Positions 1 through 7,831 of a stretch of 23,405 nt of DNA are shown here, in pieces. The notes below the pieces were generated by a model. It was not told the origin of the DNA, did not search any database, and was given only the letters and a program-made list of their open reading frames with translations. The stretch's first letter is position 1, and every line of letters starts with the position of its first letter. Source of the stretch: Thalassiosira profunda (Eukaryota > Bacillariophyta > Thalassiosirophyceae > Thalassiosirales > Thalassiosiraceae); contig JALLAP010000043.1 of assembly GCA_036939355.1 (NCBI GenBank), forward strand, positions 1 to 23,405. The letters run 5' to 3'. A program made the position numbers and the translations under genes.

Positions 1-64
1 TGCCGCCAGCTGCGCGGGGCGGCTATGAGGCGAGGCGCCGCGGAGCGGCTTGGCTGCGCCCCGT
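1..64. repeat. 64-bp direct repeat, copy 1 (cut by window edge)
   Basis: These 64 bases are identical to 721-784, exactly 720 bases downstream; the match breaks at base 65. The left border cannot be seen because the window begins here. The element can fold: CGGGGC at 15-20 pairs with GCCCCG at 58-63, and inside it GCCGC-gga-GCGGC makes a second stem. It is probably a dispersed structured repeat. Confidence 0.85.
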
Positions 65-187
65 TAGGCGGCCATTGGCTGGTATCACCGCTGAGGCCAA
101 GTGAATTGCTGGGCTCCTAAAGAAGCATCGTCGCGCCAGCGTTTTCTTCATCGACATCGTTATCACACCCGACGTAGTACGGCCGAC

Positions 188-327
188 GTAGCACGGTCGC
201 CCTCGGCCGCGCAGACCGTCAGATCACGACCAGCGCCCGCATGCGTACGACACGGCGTGGGACGGGGCCACCGACCGCCCTCTCGTTCGCCACGTTCGTG
301 CTGCACGGCCGAGGGCGACCGCGCTAC
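188..327. repeat. 27-bp imperfect inverted repeat with 86-bp loop
   Basis: The left arm at 188-214 and the right arm at 301-327 are reverse complements with two mismatches; the shared core is CGGTCGCCCTCGGCCG. The spacing is 86 bases. I see no open frame or transposase in the loop. It could be a small non-autonomous element or simply a large hairpin. Confidence 0.6.
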
Positions 328-720
328 ATGCCTACTCCCTTTTCCCGTTGGCGCCACCATTGCGCGCCAACCACTTTTGTTTCCCTGAACGATCACCATC
401 TTCCCGGTACCACATTTGGGGCAGAGCGTCGCGTCCTGTGAAAGGGTGCGACGAGCATCCCGCGCAAAACAAGCACGCCCCCATCGGCCCCTTTTGCCGA
501 TGGAGCGAAAGCCGATGGAGCGAAAGCTTGACAGCTAGACAGGTCTCGTCCTACCCAGGAAATGACCGGCCGCCGGTCGGCGTCCGAAACGATTCAATCC
601 GCCGTTGGGCTCGTGCGATCGCTCGCGGCCTTCGTTTGCGACCATGCGATGATGGGGGGATCTCGACGATTTCGGGCGATTCGCCAGCTCGTTGCCGTGG
701 TTGGGTTCGTTTGGTACGCC

Positions 721-784
721 TGCCGCCAGCTGCGCGGGGCGGCTATGAGGCGAGGCGCCGCGGAGCGGCTTGGCTGCGCCCCGT
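721..784. repeat. 64-bp direct repeat, copy 2
   Basis: Perfect second copy of the element at 1-64, in the same orientation. Bases to the right differ at once, which argues for a discrete element and against a long recent duplication. Perfect identity over 64 bases in non-coding DNA suggests a young copy or gene conversion. Confidence 0.85.
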
Positions 785-883
785 GGGCTCCGCGCCGCGC
801 TTCGGCAAACGCACCATCGAAGCCGCCAACCCACCGAAGCCGCCAACCCACCGAAGCCGCGACTGCAATCGTGCAGCTAGCAA

Positions 884-937
884 GCCAAAAGCTAACCGCT
901 AACCGCTAACTGCTAACCGCTAACAGCTAACCGCTAC
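884..937 (-). repeat. Heptamer array 1 (TAGCNNT on the minus strand)
   Basis: Six clear GCTAACC-type units run from 891 to 932, with degenerate units at each edge. Read on the minus strand they are TAGCGGT with variants TAGCAGT and TAGCTGT. The array lies a few bases after the stop codon of the minus-strand gene ending at 944, in the sense orientation of that gene. Arrays of the same family lie at 12314, 12560 and 23237. Confidence 0.85.
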
Positions 938-943
938 CTCCGG

Positions 944-2296
944 TTACTCGTTCGCCTCGTTGATGACCGGCTCCATGACCTTCGTGTTGCGTTCCACCGC
1001 CAGCACGATAGTCCGTTGCTCAACGCCGTCCGAGCTGTGGGCGACTACCGGAAGAACTTGCCGACGGTCGGGCATGCTTAGTCGTACGGTGAAGGAACCG
1101 TCGCGGCGGATCTTGACCGGCTCGCCGGCCAGGGTGACGTGCGCCGATGGAGTGGTGGTACCGAAAATGATCATCTCGGCATCCACGTCGAAATTGAAAT
1201 TGCGCTGGTTCAGCGAGCCGCGTTCAGCTCCAACGCCGAAGGTCGTTAGCGAAGGCGTCCCCATGGGACGACGCAAACGTTCCTCGAACAACTCTTGAAG
1301 CTCGTCGGACGAATGCGAGTCGTTGTAGCCGCCGCTCAACGCATAAACTCGCTCGTAGTCCTGAGCGATATCGCTCCAGTTGTGATCGAGCGAGTCACTG
1401 ACTCCGGGGGGTGGCGTCGTTACGGTGTTACTGCGGCAAAGCCCAAAGAAGCGACCGTCCGAGCCAATGTAACCGATCTCCACTCGGAAGCTCTTCGGCG
1501 GATCGGCGACCGGAATATACCAATTGTCGACACCACCGTGGATCTCGATGTCCTCGACCACTTCCTCGGCGGCCATGGTGGCATTGTCAATATCCACTTC
1601 GTAGACGCGCAGGATCGGTTTTGCCGTGTGCCAACTGGCCGACATCGCGGCCCGGGCACGGTCCACGCTGGTCCGCGTCAACTGCCAAGTCGCCTGCAAC
1701 CAATAGGCGTCCCGCACCATCATGACAATGCGATCTTTCTCTTCCGTCGAGTCCGCGTTGGTGGCGGAAAGATCCATGTACATCTCACGGGCTTCGCTGA
1801 TTTTCTGAATCCGTTTCAGCTTTTTGGCCGGCTGCTTCTTCGTCGCGCCGCGACCGCTCTTGGCCGCCGCGCCTTTGGAGGATGCTGATTTGGAGGACGC
1901 GCGTTTGGCGCTGGAAGCGGCCTTGGCCTTGGTGGTCCCCGACTTGGCTCTGGCTTTGGCCTTGGGGGCCGCCTTCGATGAATTGGCTGCTGTCGAGCTA
2001 GATGAACTTGTCGAGCTTGATGATTTGGCCGTCGCGCGGCGCGGCGTGCTGGCGCGCGAGGACTTCGTCGCACGCGAGGCCTTGGCCCCACCGGACGTGG
2101 AACGCGACTTGCTCTTGGTCGATTTGGCCTTGGCCGCTTCGCGACGCTTGGCGTGGCGGACCAACGTTTGGATGAGCTGTTCTTTTTTCAGCCCGCGCCA
2201 GTTCTCGACACCTACCTTCTTGGCGATTTCACCGAGTTCCTTCACGGTGTGCTCGCGGAGCGTGGCGGGTGACTTCAACGAAGCTGCACTAATCAA
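944..2296 (-). CDS. Rho_N-domain, H1-like linker, DUF4912 protein
   Basis: A 450-residue protein of three parts. Residues about 12-46 resemble the Rho N-terminal SAP-like domain (LGEIAKKVGVENWRGLKKEQ), a nucleic-acid binding fold. Residues about 50-162 are almost only Lys, Ala, Ser, Thr and Arg, like a histone H1 tail. Residues about 188-320 match the DUF4912 pattern: a VRDAYWLQATW start, LRVYEVDID, NWYIPV and GRFFGLCRSN. The last ~100 residues are probably beta-rich. The start is TTG at 2294-2296: GGGAGG lies 8-9 bases upstream and a TAA in frame just above rules out a longer form. A DNA- or RNA-associated structural or regulatory protein is inferred; no reaction is known. It stands alone, with a long upstream spacer and a heptamer array after its stop. 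Confidence 0.85.
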   Translation of the reverse strand: MISAASLKSPATLREHTVKELGEIAKKVGVENWRGLKKEQLIQTLVRHAKRREAAKAKSTKSKSRSTSGGAKASRATKSSRASTPRRATAKSSSSTSSSSSTAANSSKAAPKAKARAKSGTTKAKAASSAKRASSKSASSKGAAAKSGRGATKKQPAKKLKRIQKISEAREMYMDLSATNADSTEEKDRIVMMVRDAYWLQATWQLTRTSVDRARAAMSASWHTAKPILRVYEVDIDNATMAAEEVVEDIEIHGGVDNWYIPVADPPKSFRVEIGYIGSDGRFFGLCRSNTVTTPPPGVSDSLDHNWSDIAQDYERVYALSGGYNDSHSSDELQELFEERLRRPMGTPSLTTFGVGAERGSLNQRNFNFDVDAEMIIFGTTTPSAHVTLAGEPVKIRRDGSFTVRLSMPDRRQVLPVVAHSSDGVEQRTIVLAVERNTKVMEPVINEANE

Positions 2297-3384
2297 TGGA
2301 TTGTCCTCCCTTTATCTTGGCCAGGCTTATGACCAATTTGTTGGAGCACCATCCGTGATGCGTATCGTTCTTCATCAGGTCGAGAGAACAAATCCCCCGG
2401 CTGTGCGACCGCTGGACCTCACTGCCTCAAACGGTCGTAAAATTTGACTCCGACGCCTCCCATCGACGATCCTGGAAGTCATTTCCGAATATCGACGATC
2501 GATTGCGAATTCCCCCGACACGCACCGTCACCATTGGCGTACCAGTACCGCTGGCTTGCCAATACCACGAACAGCAACCCTCGGATCACCAAGGACCGTC
2601 CGCGTAGTTAATTCGCCTAGCCAGTTCGCCTAGCCAGTTCGCCCGAGACTTCTCACCCGAGACTTCCCGTGGCGACCGGCCCGTAGAACTCGAGCGAAAC
2701 ACGAGTAAAACAAGGCACCAGAAGCAAGCTGGGAAACCAGGGCTAACGAGGTATCGAGATTAAGCAGGTAAATGGTTGAGTTGGCCACCAGATGACAGGA
2801 ACCGTGTATCAGCTGACTGAAAGTCTGGCGGAATATCGACGCGTCGTGGGAGTCCACCCGACGACAAACCGAGTTTCAACAACCTTCAGCCGTGCAAACG
2901 GAACCGCATCCGGGGTGTGCCTAGGGGGGCAGCCAAACCATTGCGGCGTTCGGAGTGGCTGATCGATAGCCATAAGCTGTCGACTTGCTGAGTCTAATCC
3001 AATTAACCGTTGAAAGCAATCACCACACCCCCCACAGGGGTCAGTTATTTTTTCAACATGTTGCTTTTTCTCGGATAACCGCGCCACTTTACGCCACCCG
3101 CACAAGCGCAGCGCGCACCCCGATGCCAACTGCGGCAAAAGGGCGCACCCCGCGTGCCACAGACGACTCGGACAGCGAAAATCTTCGTGTTATAAGCTGT
3201 TGCCCCAACGATACTTAGCGGACCTTGTGAAAAATCACACGAAATCGGTCACGCGTTGGTTGACCACCCGTTAACCTTTGTTTAGATTGTCGGGCTTAAC
3301 GAGGACACAACGTGCACAAGCCAGCACCCGCTCGATTCATCGAACGACCTCAACCCGCTCCGTGGAGGGGTAAAGGATGGTCCG
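2297..3384. other. Long spacer between divergent DUF4912 gene and atp operon
   Basis: About 1.09 kb between divergently transcribed genes. The small open frames inside (for example minus 2630-2857 and 2809-3138) have no visible ribosome binding site or recognisable motif, and I do not call them. Short repeats occur: a 13-bp tandem unit at 2612-2637 and CCCGAGACTTC twice at 2642-2667. A weak GGGGT-type hairpin followed by TTATTTTTT lies near 3030-3055. The right end holds a candidate promoter for the atp operon. Confidence 0.55.
3260..3288 (+). promoter_or_regulatory. Candidate sigma-70 promoter of the atp operon
   Basis: TTGACC at 3260-3265 (five of six matches to the -35 consensus) and TAGATT at 3283-3288 (four of six to the -10) are 17 bases apart. 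Transcription would start near 3295, leaving a leader of about 90 bases before the first gene. This is pattern matching only; planctomycete promoters often deviate from the consensus. Confidence 0.4.
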
Positions 3385-3738
3385 ATGGCGGGTGAGTCAC
3401 CGGTTGCGGAAGCCATGCGATGGGTCTCGTCCATCACTTCCGTCGGCCTGATGATGGTCGTGCCGGCCCTGTGTGCTCAGTGGGCCTCGGACCGGTGGGC
3501 TTGGGAAGAACGCTTCCCCTGGTTAACCCCCTGGCTAGTTCCCTCGGCACTCGCCTTCGGGCTGGTCTCCGGCATGTATTACTTGATCAAGCTGGCATCG
3601 GCCGGGAATCCCTCACTGGACCCTAGGACGACAATCCGCGACCGAACAGACTTCAATACGACAAACATCCAAACGAAAGACTCCGCCACGGACCAAGCGG
3701 GCGGAGAGAAGTCGGCTGAAGGCCCGAAGCCTCAGTGA
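3385..3738 (+). CDS. atpZ: AtpZ/AtpI-type small membrane protein of ATP synthase
   Basis: A 117-residue protein with two predicted membrane segments (about 12-31 and 49-70) and a polar, probably disordered C-terminal tail. First place in an ATP synthase operon, size and the two-helix hairpin fit the ATPase gene-1 family (AtpZ/AtpI), small proteins tied to Fo assembly or to divalent cation transport. AAAGGA at 3372-3377, seven bases from the ATG, supports the start. Another purine-rich stretch (GGAGGGG) lies further up. The next gene begins about 195 bases on, after a 15-bp tandem duplication at 3749-3778. Family assignment rests on context and topology, because this family is poorly conserved in sequence. 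Confidence 0.7.
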   Translation: MAGESPVAEAMRWVSSITSVGLMMVVPALCAQWASDRWAWEERFPWLTPWLVPSALAFGLVSGMYYLIKLASAGNPSLDPRTTIRDRTDFNTTNIQTKDSATDQAGGEKSAEGPKPQ

Positions 3739-3933
3739 ACCGGTCGGAACGACCTGCACCTGAACGACCTGCACCTGAACGACTGAACTTTCACGCTCCA
3801 GCAACGCATCCAGCCAACCCATCGCACCACGTTCGGAATAGAAGCGACAAACCAACTTTCCCGGGGCCAACTTCCCCGGACTCAACTTCCTCCGAACCGC
3901 AATGCTCAATATTCACGTTTAAGGTGTGCCATC

Positions 3934-4428
3934 GTGGCCGACCCCAAATCGCTCCGAATCTGGAACAAAGTGGCTCGCGCCTCGCTGCTGCTCAGCATGC
4001 CCGTATTTTCGGCAGCGGTCGCCCTGACGATCTGGGCGTACAACCAGGATGGGCTGATCGGCGTTCTCGCCGTCGGCTTGGCGGCGGGCATCTGCTTGTT
4101 GGGCGGCTGTCTGTCGCTCTCCATGCTCGGTTTCATGCACAAGTCGGCACCCATCCAGGGCCTGCTCAGCGGCATCCTTTTCCGCACGATGCTCCCCCTG
4201 TTTGCCGCGACGATCCTCTCGCAGAATGAACGATTAGATGCTGCAAGCATCTTTCCATATATCATGATTTTCTTTGGTATCGTGCTGGTGACGGAGACTT
4301 ATCTCGCCGTCCAAATCGTCAAAGGCGAGTCGGCCATGGCAACTCCGGTTGCCGGTCCGTCGAACTCCACCAGCTCGGTCCCGCCGTCCAATTCACAAGT
4401 TGCCTCCGATTCCGGTCGGGTTTCGTAA
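3934..4428 (+). CDS. Four-helix membrane protein, AtpI-like
   Basis: A 164-residue protein with four predicted membrane segments (about 16-34, 40-68, 76-95, 106-128) and a Ser/Pro-rich tail of some 30 residues. Its position just before atpB and its topology resemble AtpI, which in other bacteria helps to assemble the c-ring. I see no strong sequence motif, so the role is inferred. The start is GTG, with AAGGTG a few bases upstream; no ATG gives a better fit. It could be a planctomycete-specific Fo accessory protein and not a true AtpI. Confidence 0.65.
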   Translation: MADPKSLRIWNKVARASLLLSMPVFSAAVALTIWAYNQDGLIGVLAVGLAAGICLLGGCLSLSMLGFMHKSAPIQGLLSGILFRTMLPLFAATILSQNERLDAASIFPYIMIFFGIVLVTETYLAVQIVKGESAMATPVAGPSNSTSSVPPSNSQVASDSGRVS

Positions 4429-4521
4429 GGTCCGCGCCGGCCTCAAGCCACGCTGGCACAAGCACTGGGAACTTCCCCGAAACCGAGTACCCCGGAATCG
4501 AAAGACAAGGTGTCGTAGTAA

Positions 4522-5895
4522 ATGGCCTCTTCGATCCTGCACATCAAAGACAGTTACTACTTCGAGGTTCCTCGCTTCCTGTATCAGTCGTCGCGAGAGA
4601 CGATCCACGACTTCCCACATGTCTGGATCCGCAATGACCCCGAATACCAGCATTGGGAAGCTCACGAACTGGCCCACAAGCTGGAAGAGCATCTAGGGAA
4701 TTACAACGCGCGGCAGGAGAATCGCGAGAAGCCTGGTGTGGAAATCCCCGATGTCCACGAGCTGATGCATCATTGGGAGCACTGGCAGCACGCCGATCAC
4801 AACAACGCCGGTCGCCCCTTCGATTTGTATCTCGAACGCGAATTCGACGAGTTCGAAGCGGCCCATGAGCAGTGGGCGCTAACGACCAAGTCCGCCGACA
4901 AATCGGTGGTCGCGTTCCTCAACGACGAAGAAGCCAGCGACAGCTTCGAAGAAGTCGCGCTATTGGCCGCTTACTTCAACGATCCGCAATTCCGCGAAGC
5001 GTGGTCCGAGAGCAAGGCGGAAGCATCCGTCGAAACGTATCTGGACGACCCGACCGTCGCCTGGACCGAGGAAAAGATCGAAGCCTACAACGCTCGGCTG
5101 CATGGCAAGATCCTGATTCCCCAGCCCTTCGGCGAACTGCGCAACCTCTATGAACCCAACTCGGGATTTTGTATCTCGAAGTTCATGATCATCGAGGTCG
5201 TTGTCGCGCTGATCCTGGTCTTCACCTTCAGCTGGCTCGCTCGCCGTGTTTCCACCGGCAAGCCGGTCAAGGGCCGCTTGGCCAACATGCTGGAAATCTT
5301 CCTGCTGTTTATTCGGGACGAGATTGCTCGCCCCGCCATCGGCCACGGAGCTGACAAGTTCGTGCCACTGCTCTGGACCCTGTTCATGTTCGTCCTGGGC
5401 TGCAATTTGTTCGGCATGATCCCCTGGCTGGGCGCTCCGACGGGTGTCTGGGCCACAACCTCGGCGCTGGCCCTGATGACCTTTGGCGCGGTCGTTGTCT
5501 CGGGCATGAAGAAATTTGGCTTCTTCGGCTTCTTCCTGAACCAAATCCCCTCGATGGATCTCCCGCTGCCGATTGCGCTCGTCATCAAGCCGATGATCCT
5601 GGCGATCGAGATCCTGGGGCTTCTGATCAAACACGCCGTGTTGAGCATTCGTCTATTAGCCAACATGGTCGCCGGTCACCTGGTGTTGCTCGCCGTCTTC
5701 GGCATGGCTTTCGGCTTGGAGGCTGCGATGGCTTTCCAGGACCTACCCGCTTGGCAACACAACCTGACGATGGTTATTGTCGTGCTGGGCACGACCGCGT
5801 TTAGCTGCCTGGAGCTCTTCGTTGCTTTCCTCCAGGCGTATGTCTTCACTTTCCTTTCGGCATTGTTCATCAGTGCCGCCGTGCATCACCACTAA
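4522..5895 (+). CDS. atpB: ATP synthase Fo subunit a with large N-terminal insertion
   Basis: Subunit a forms the two half-channels that carry ions to the c-ring. The C-terminal half is typical: the first membrane helix starts near residue 221, the essential arginine is Arg377 in LSIRLLANMVAGH, and the final helices carry ELFVAFLQAYVFTFLSALFI. At 457 residues it is much longer than the usual 230-290. The extra length lies between a short N-terminal HIKDSYYFEVP stretch, like the start of ordinary a subunits, and ILIPQPF at about 197-203. This insertion is soluble, acidic and rich in histidine at residues 44-93. By family topology it would sit outside the cytoplasm. AAGGTG lies about ten bases before the ATG. 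Confidence 0.95.
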   Translation: MASSILHIKDSYYFEVPRFLYQSSRETIHDFPHVWIRNDPEYQHWEAHELAHKLEEHLGNYNARQENREKPGVEIPDVHELMHHWEHWQHADHNNAGRPFDLYLEREFDEFEAAHEQWALTTKSADKSVVAFLNDEEASDSFEEVALLAAYFNDPQFREAWSESKAEASVETYLDDPTVAWTEEKIEAYNARLHGKILIPQPFGELRNLYEPNSGFCISKFMIIEVVVALILVFTFSWLARRVSTGKPVKGRLANMLEIFLLFIRDEIARPAIGHGADKFVPLLWTLFMFVLGCNLFGMIPWLGAPTGVWATTSALALMTFGAVVVSGMKKFGFFGFFLNQIPSMDLPLPIALVIKPMILAIEILGLLIKHAVLSIRLLANMVAGHLVLLAVFGMAFGLEAAMAFQDLPAWQHNLTMVIVVLGTTAFSCLELFVAFLQAYVFTFLSALFISAAVHHH

Positions 5896-5989
5896 TATCA
5901 TTTCGAGTTGTATCGGCCGGCAAGATCGGCCCTTCCATAAGAACGATTATTGACACGTCCTTTTTTGCTTCACACAGGAGATGAGTTCC

Positions 5990-6289
5990 GTGAACAAGTT
6001 TGCAAAGATCGCCTCGATGAGCCTGTTGATTCTCTTGGCCTTCACCAGCGTTTCCCTCGGAGCCGAGGCTGCCGTTGAGTTTTCCGGTGCGTTTGGTGCT
6101 GGTCTCGTCACGATCGGGGCTGCCTTTGGCATCGCCCGCTTGGGTTCCTCGGCCCTGGAGAGCATGGCTCGCCAACCCGAGGTGGCCGGCAACATCCAAA
6201 CGGCCATGATTATCGCCGCGGCGTTGATCGAGGGTTTTACCTTCTTCGCTATCTACGTTTGCATGCTGCAGAATCCCTTCGGCAACTAG
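5990..6289 (+). CDS. atpE: ATP synthase Fo subunit c
   Basis: The ring-forming proteolipid. Numbered from the GTG at 5990 (99 residues), the polar loop is RQPE at 61-64 and the ion-carrying carboxylate is Glu81 in AALIEGFTFF. Glu is followed by Gly, and helix 1 lacks the Gln of sodium-type rings, so proton coupling is inferred. A hydrophobic leader of some 25-30 residues ending near LGAEAA precedes the mature helix and looks like a signal sequence; the usual length is 70-90. Start: AGGAG at 5976-5980 touches an in-frame ATG at 5981, which is too close, but stands nine bases from GTG 5990. The ATG form would add three residues. Confidence 0.93.
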   Translation: MNKFAKIASMSLLILLAFTSVSLGAEAAVEFSGAFGAGLVTIGAAFGIARLGSSALESMARQPEVAGNIQTAMIIAAALIEGFTFFAIYVCMLQNPFGN

Positions 6290-6387
6290 GTCCGCAAAGC
6301 TGACACGTTTGTCGATCATGGGATCTCTCCCGTGAGCTTTCTGGTTTGGTAGCACCCAAGGGCCACCCAAGGGCTGAGTGCATACAA

Positions 6388-7137
6388 ATGAAAACGAAAT
6401 CCCAATTTTGGATGATGGCCTGCGCCGCATTCCTCTACACCGGGCTGATCGCTGGGGCTCCTTCCCTAACGGCAGCCGAGTCGCAGGGGGATGGCGAGGG
6501 CGACAACACGGTTACGACCGCTGCCCAGGGTGGTGAGTCGGATGGCGAGTCGGGTGAAGGCGAAGAGGAACACCATGGTGGTGGTGGCGGAGGTCATCAC
6601 GACGAGAAGGATCTCGGACACGCCAACATGGGCGATGAGCTCTACAGCCCGTCCGAGTGGCGTTATGATTTGGCGATCTTCACCTTCGTGGTTTTCCTGC
6701 TGTTGCTCGGCGTGTTGATGAAGTTCGCCTGGGGCCCAATCTCGGAGGGCTTGGCGGCTCGTGAAGAAGGTGTCGCGGCGAAAATCGACGAGGCGCATCG
6801 CGACGCCGAGGCGGCCGCGTCGCGACTCGCCGAATATGAATCGAAACTGGCTGGTGCCGAGGACGAAGCTCAAGCTTTGATCTCCAAGGCACAACAGACG
6901 GCGGAAGCATCGGCTTCGCGGATTCGCCAAGAGGCGGAAGCGGACGCCGAGCAGCAAAAACAACGTGCACACGCTGATATTGCAGCAGCTCGTGGCGTTG
7001 CCCTCGATGAATTGAGTAACCAGAGTGTGAGCCTCGCGGTTCGGCTCGCCAGCCAAATCGTTGGCCGGGAACTCAGCCAAGAGGATCATGCCGCTTTGAT
7101 TCAAGATGCCCTGAAAAAGTTCTCGACTTCGTCTTGA
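6388..7137 (+). CDS. atpF: ATP synthase Fo subunit b with signal peptide
   Basis: The peripheral-stalk subunit, 249 residues from the ATG at 6388. Residues 1-30 form a clear signal peptide (basic start, hydrophobic core, cleavage near SLTAA). A Gly/Glu/Asp/His-rich segment (about 32-80) follows, including HH-GGGGGG-HH. Then come the single membrane helix (about 93-112) and a long charged coiled coil to the C-terminus, as in all b subunits. Ordinary b subunits are 150-180 residues and start at the membrane helix. A longer reading from TTG 6346 lacks a ribosome site and would spoil the signal peptide. Upstream is an 11-bp tandem duplication (6353-6374). The next gene starts 15 bases after the stop. 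Confidence 0.93.
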   Translation: MKTKSQFWMMACAAFLYTGLIAGAPSLTAAESQGDGEGDNTVTTAAQGGESDGESGEGEEEHHGGGGGGHHDEKDLGHANMGDELYSPSEWRYDLAIFTFVVFLLLLGVLMKFAWGPISEGLAAREEGVAAKIDEAHRDAEAAASRLAEYESKLAGAEDEAQALISKAQQTAEASASRIRQEAEADAEQQKQRAHADIAAARGVALDELSNQSVSLAVRLASQIVGRELSQEDHAALIQDALKKFSTSS

Positions 7138-7152
7138 TGCGGAGCTGTCGGC

Positions 7153-7776
7153 ATGACTGAAAATGTGAAACACGAAACGGCCTTCGATTCGGACCGCCAG
7201 TATCTGGGGGACACCTACGCCAAGGCGTTGGTGGCGGCCCTGGAAAAAGCGGGCACGACCGACGAGGCGCTCGAGCAATTCGATTCCTTTATCGAGGATG
7301 TCCTTAACCGTAACGGGACCCTCGAGGATGTCTTGAATTCGCCGCGGGTCGCGTTCGAAGAGAAGGAAGGCATTTTGGAGCGAGTGTTCAACGACGGCAT
7401 GGACGCTCTGCTGCTGAACTTCCTTAAGGTCGTGGCGCGACACGGTCGCATGGACTGCCTGCGGGAAATGCATCGCTCGGCACAAAAACTGGTACACGCC
7501 CTGCGCGGCCGCCAGGAGGTGGTGGTGGAAACCGCCGTCGCGCTGGACGACAACCTGCGACAACAGGTCACCGAACAACTGCAGGGGACGCTGAATGCCG
7601 ACGTCATCCTGCGAGAACGCGTTGATCCGACGCTGATCGGTGGCATCCGAGTTCGGGTTGGCGATACGGTGTTCGATGGCACCGTCGCCAACCAGCTGCG
7701 CTCGCTCCAATCGCAAGTCGCGGAACAAACCAGCCGCAAAGTTAGAGAAAAACCACTCCGATTTGCCTCGAACTAA
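7153..7776 (+). CDS. atpH: ATP synthase F1 subunit delta
   Basis: The delta subunit (OSCP type), which joins the peripheral stalk to the top of F1. It has 207 residues, about 25 more than the usual length, the extra being at the N-terminus. Family features are the helical N-terminal half (YAKALVAALEKAG, then a FLKVVARHGRMDCLREM stretch) and the C-terminal VDPTLIGGIRVRVGDTVFDGTVANQL motif, the strongest signature of this family. GCGGAG upstream supports the ATG. It sits between atpF and atpA, as usual. Confidence 0.95.
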   Translation: MTENVKHETAFDSDRQYLGDTYAKALVAALEKAGTTDEALEQFDSFIEDVLNRNGTLEDVLNSPRVAFEEKEGILERVFNDGMDALLLNFLKVVARHGRMDCLREMHRSAQKLVHALRGRQEVVVETAVALDDNLRQQVTEQLQGTLNADVILRERVDPTLIGGIRVRVGDTVFDGTVANQLRSLQSQVAEQTSRKVREKPLRFASN

Positions 7777-7831
7777 CTGACGGTGAGAGCGCACATCCAA
7801 TCCAAAACACGGATCCTCGGCGAGGACACTC

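Larger units (their letters stand above)
1..943. other. Gene-poor, repeat-rich spacer
   Basis: I see no convincing gene here. Open frames exist on both strands, but they overlap one another, lack ribosome binding sites and translate to low-complexity Arg/Pro/Ala-rich strings. The stretch holds two copies of a 64-bp repeat, a 27-bp inverted repeat, and several short tandem duplications: a 14-bp unit at 169-196, a 15-bp unit near 497-528 and a 17-bp unit near 818-852. A heptamer array lies at the right end. Much of it therefore looks like accumulated repeat material downstream of the minus-strand gene that ends at 944. Confidence 0.6.

Noticed and set aside
348..902. 184-codon plus-strand open frame in the left spacer
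   Set aside because: It runs through three different repeats, has no ribosome site, and translates to Arg/Pro/Ala-rich low-complexity sequence.
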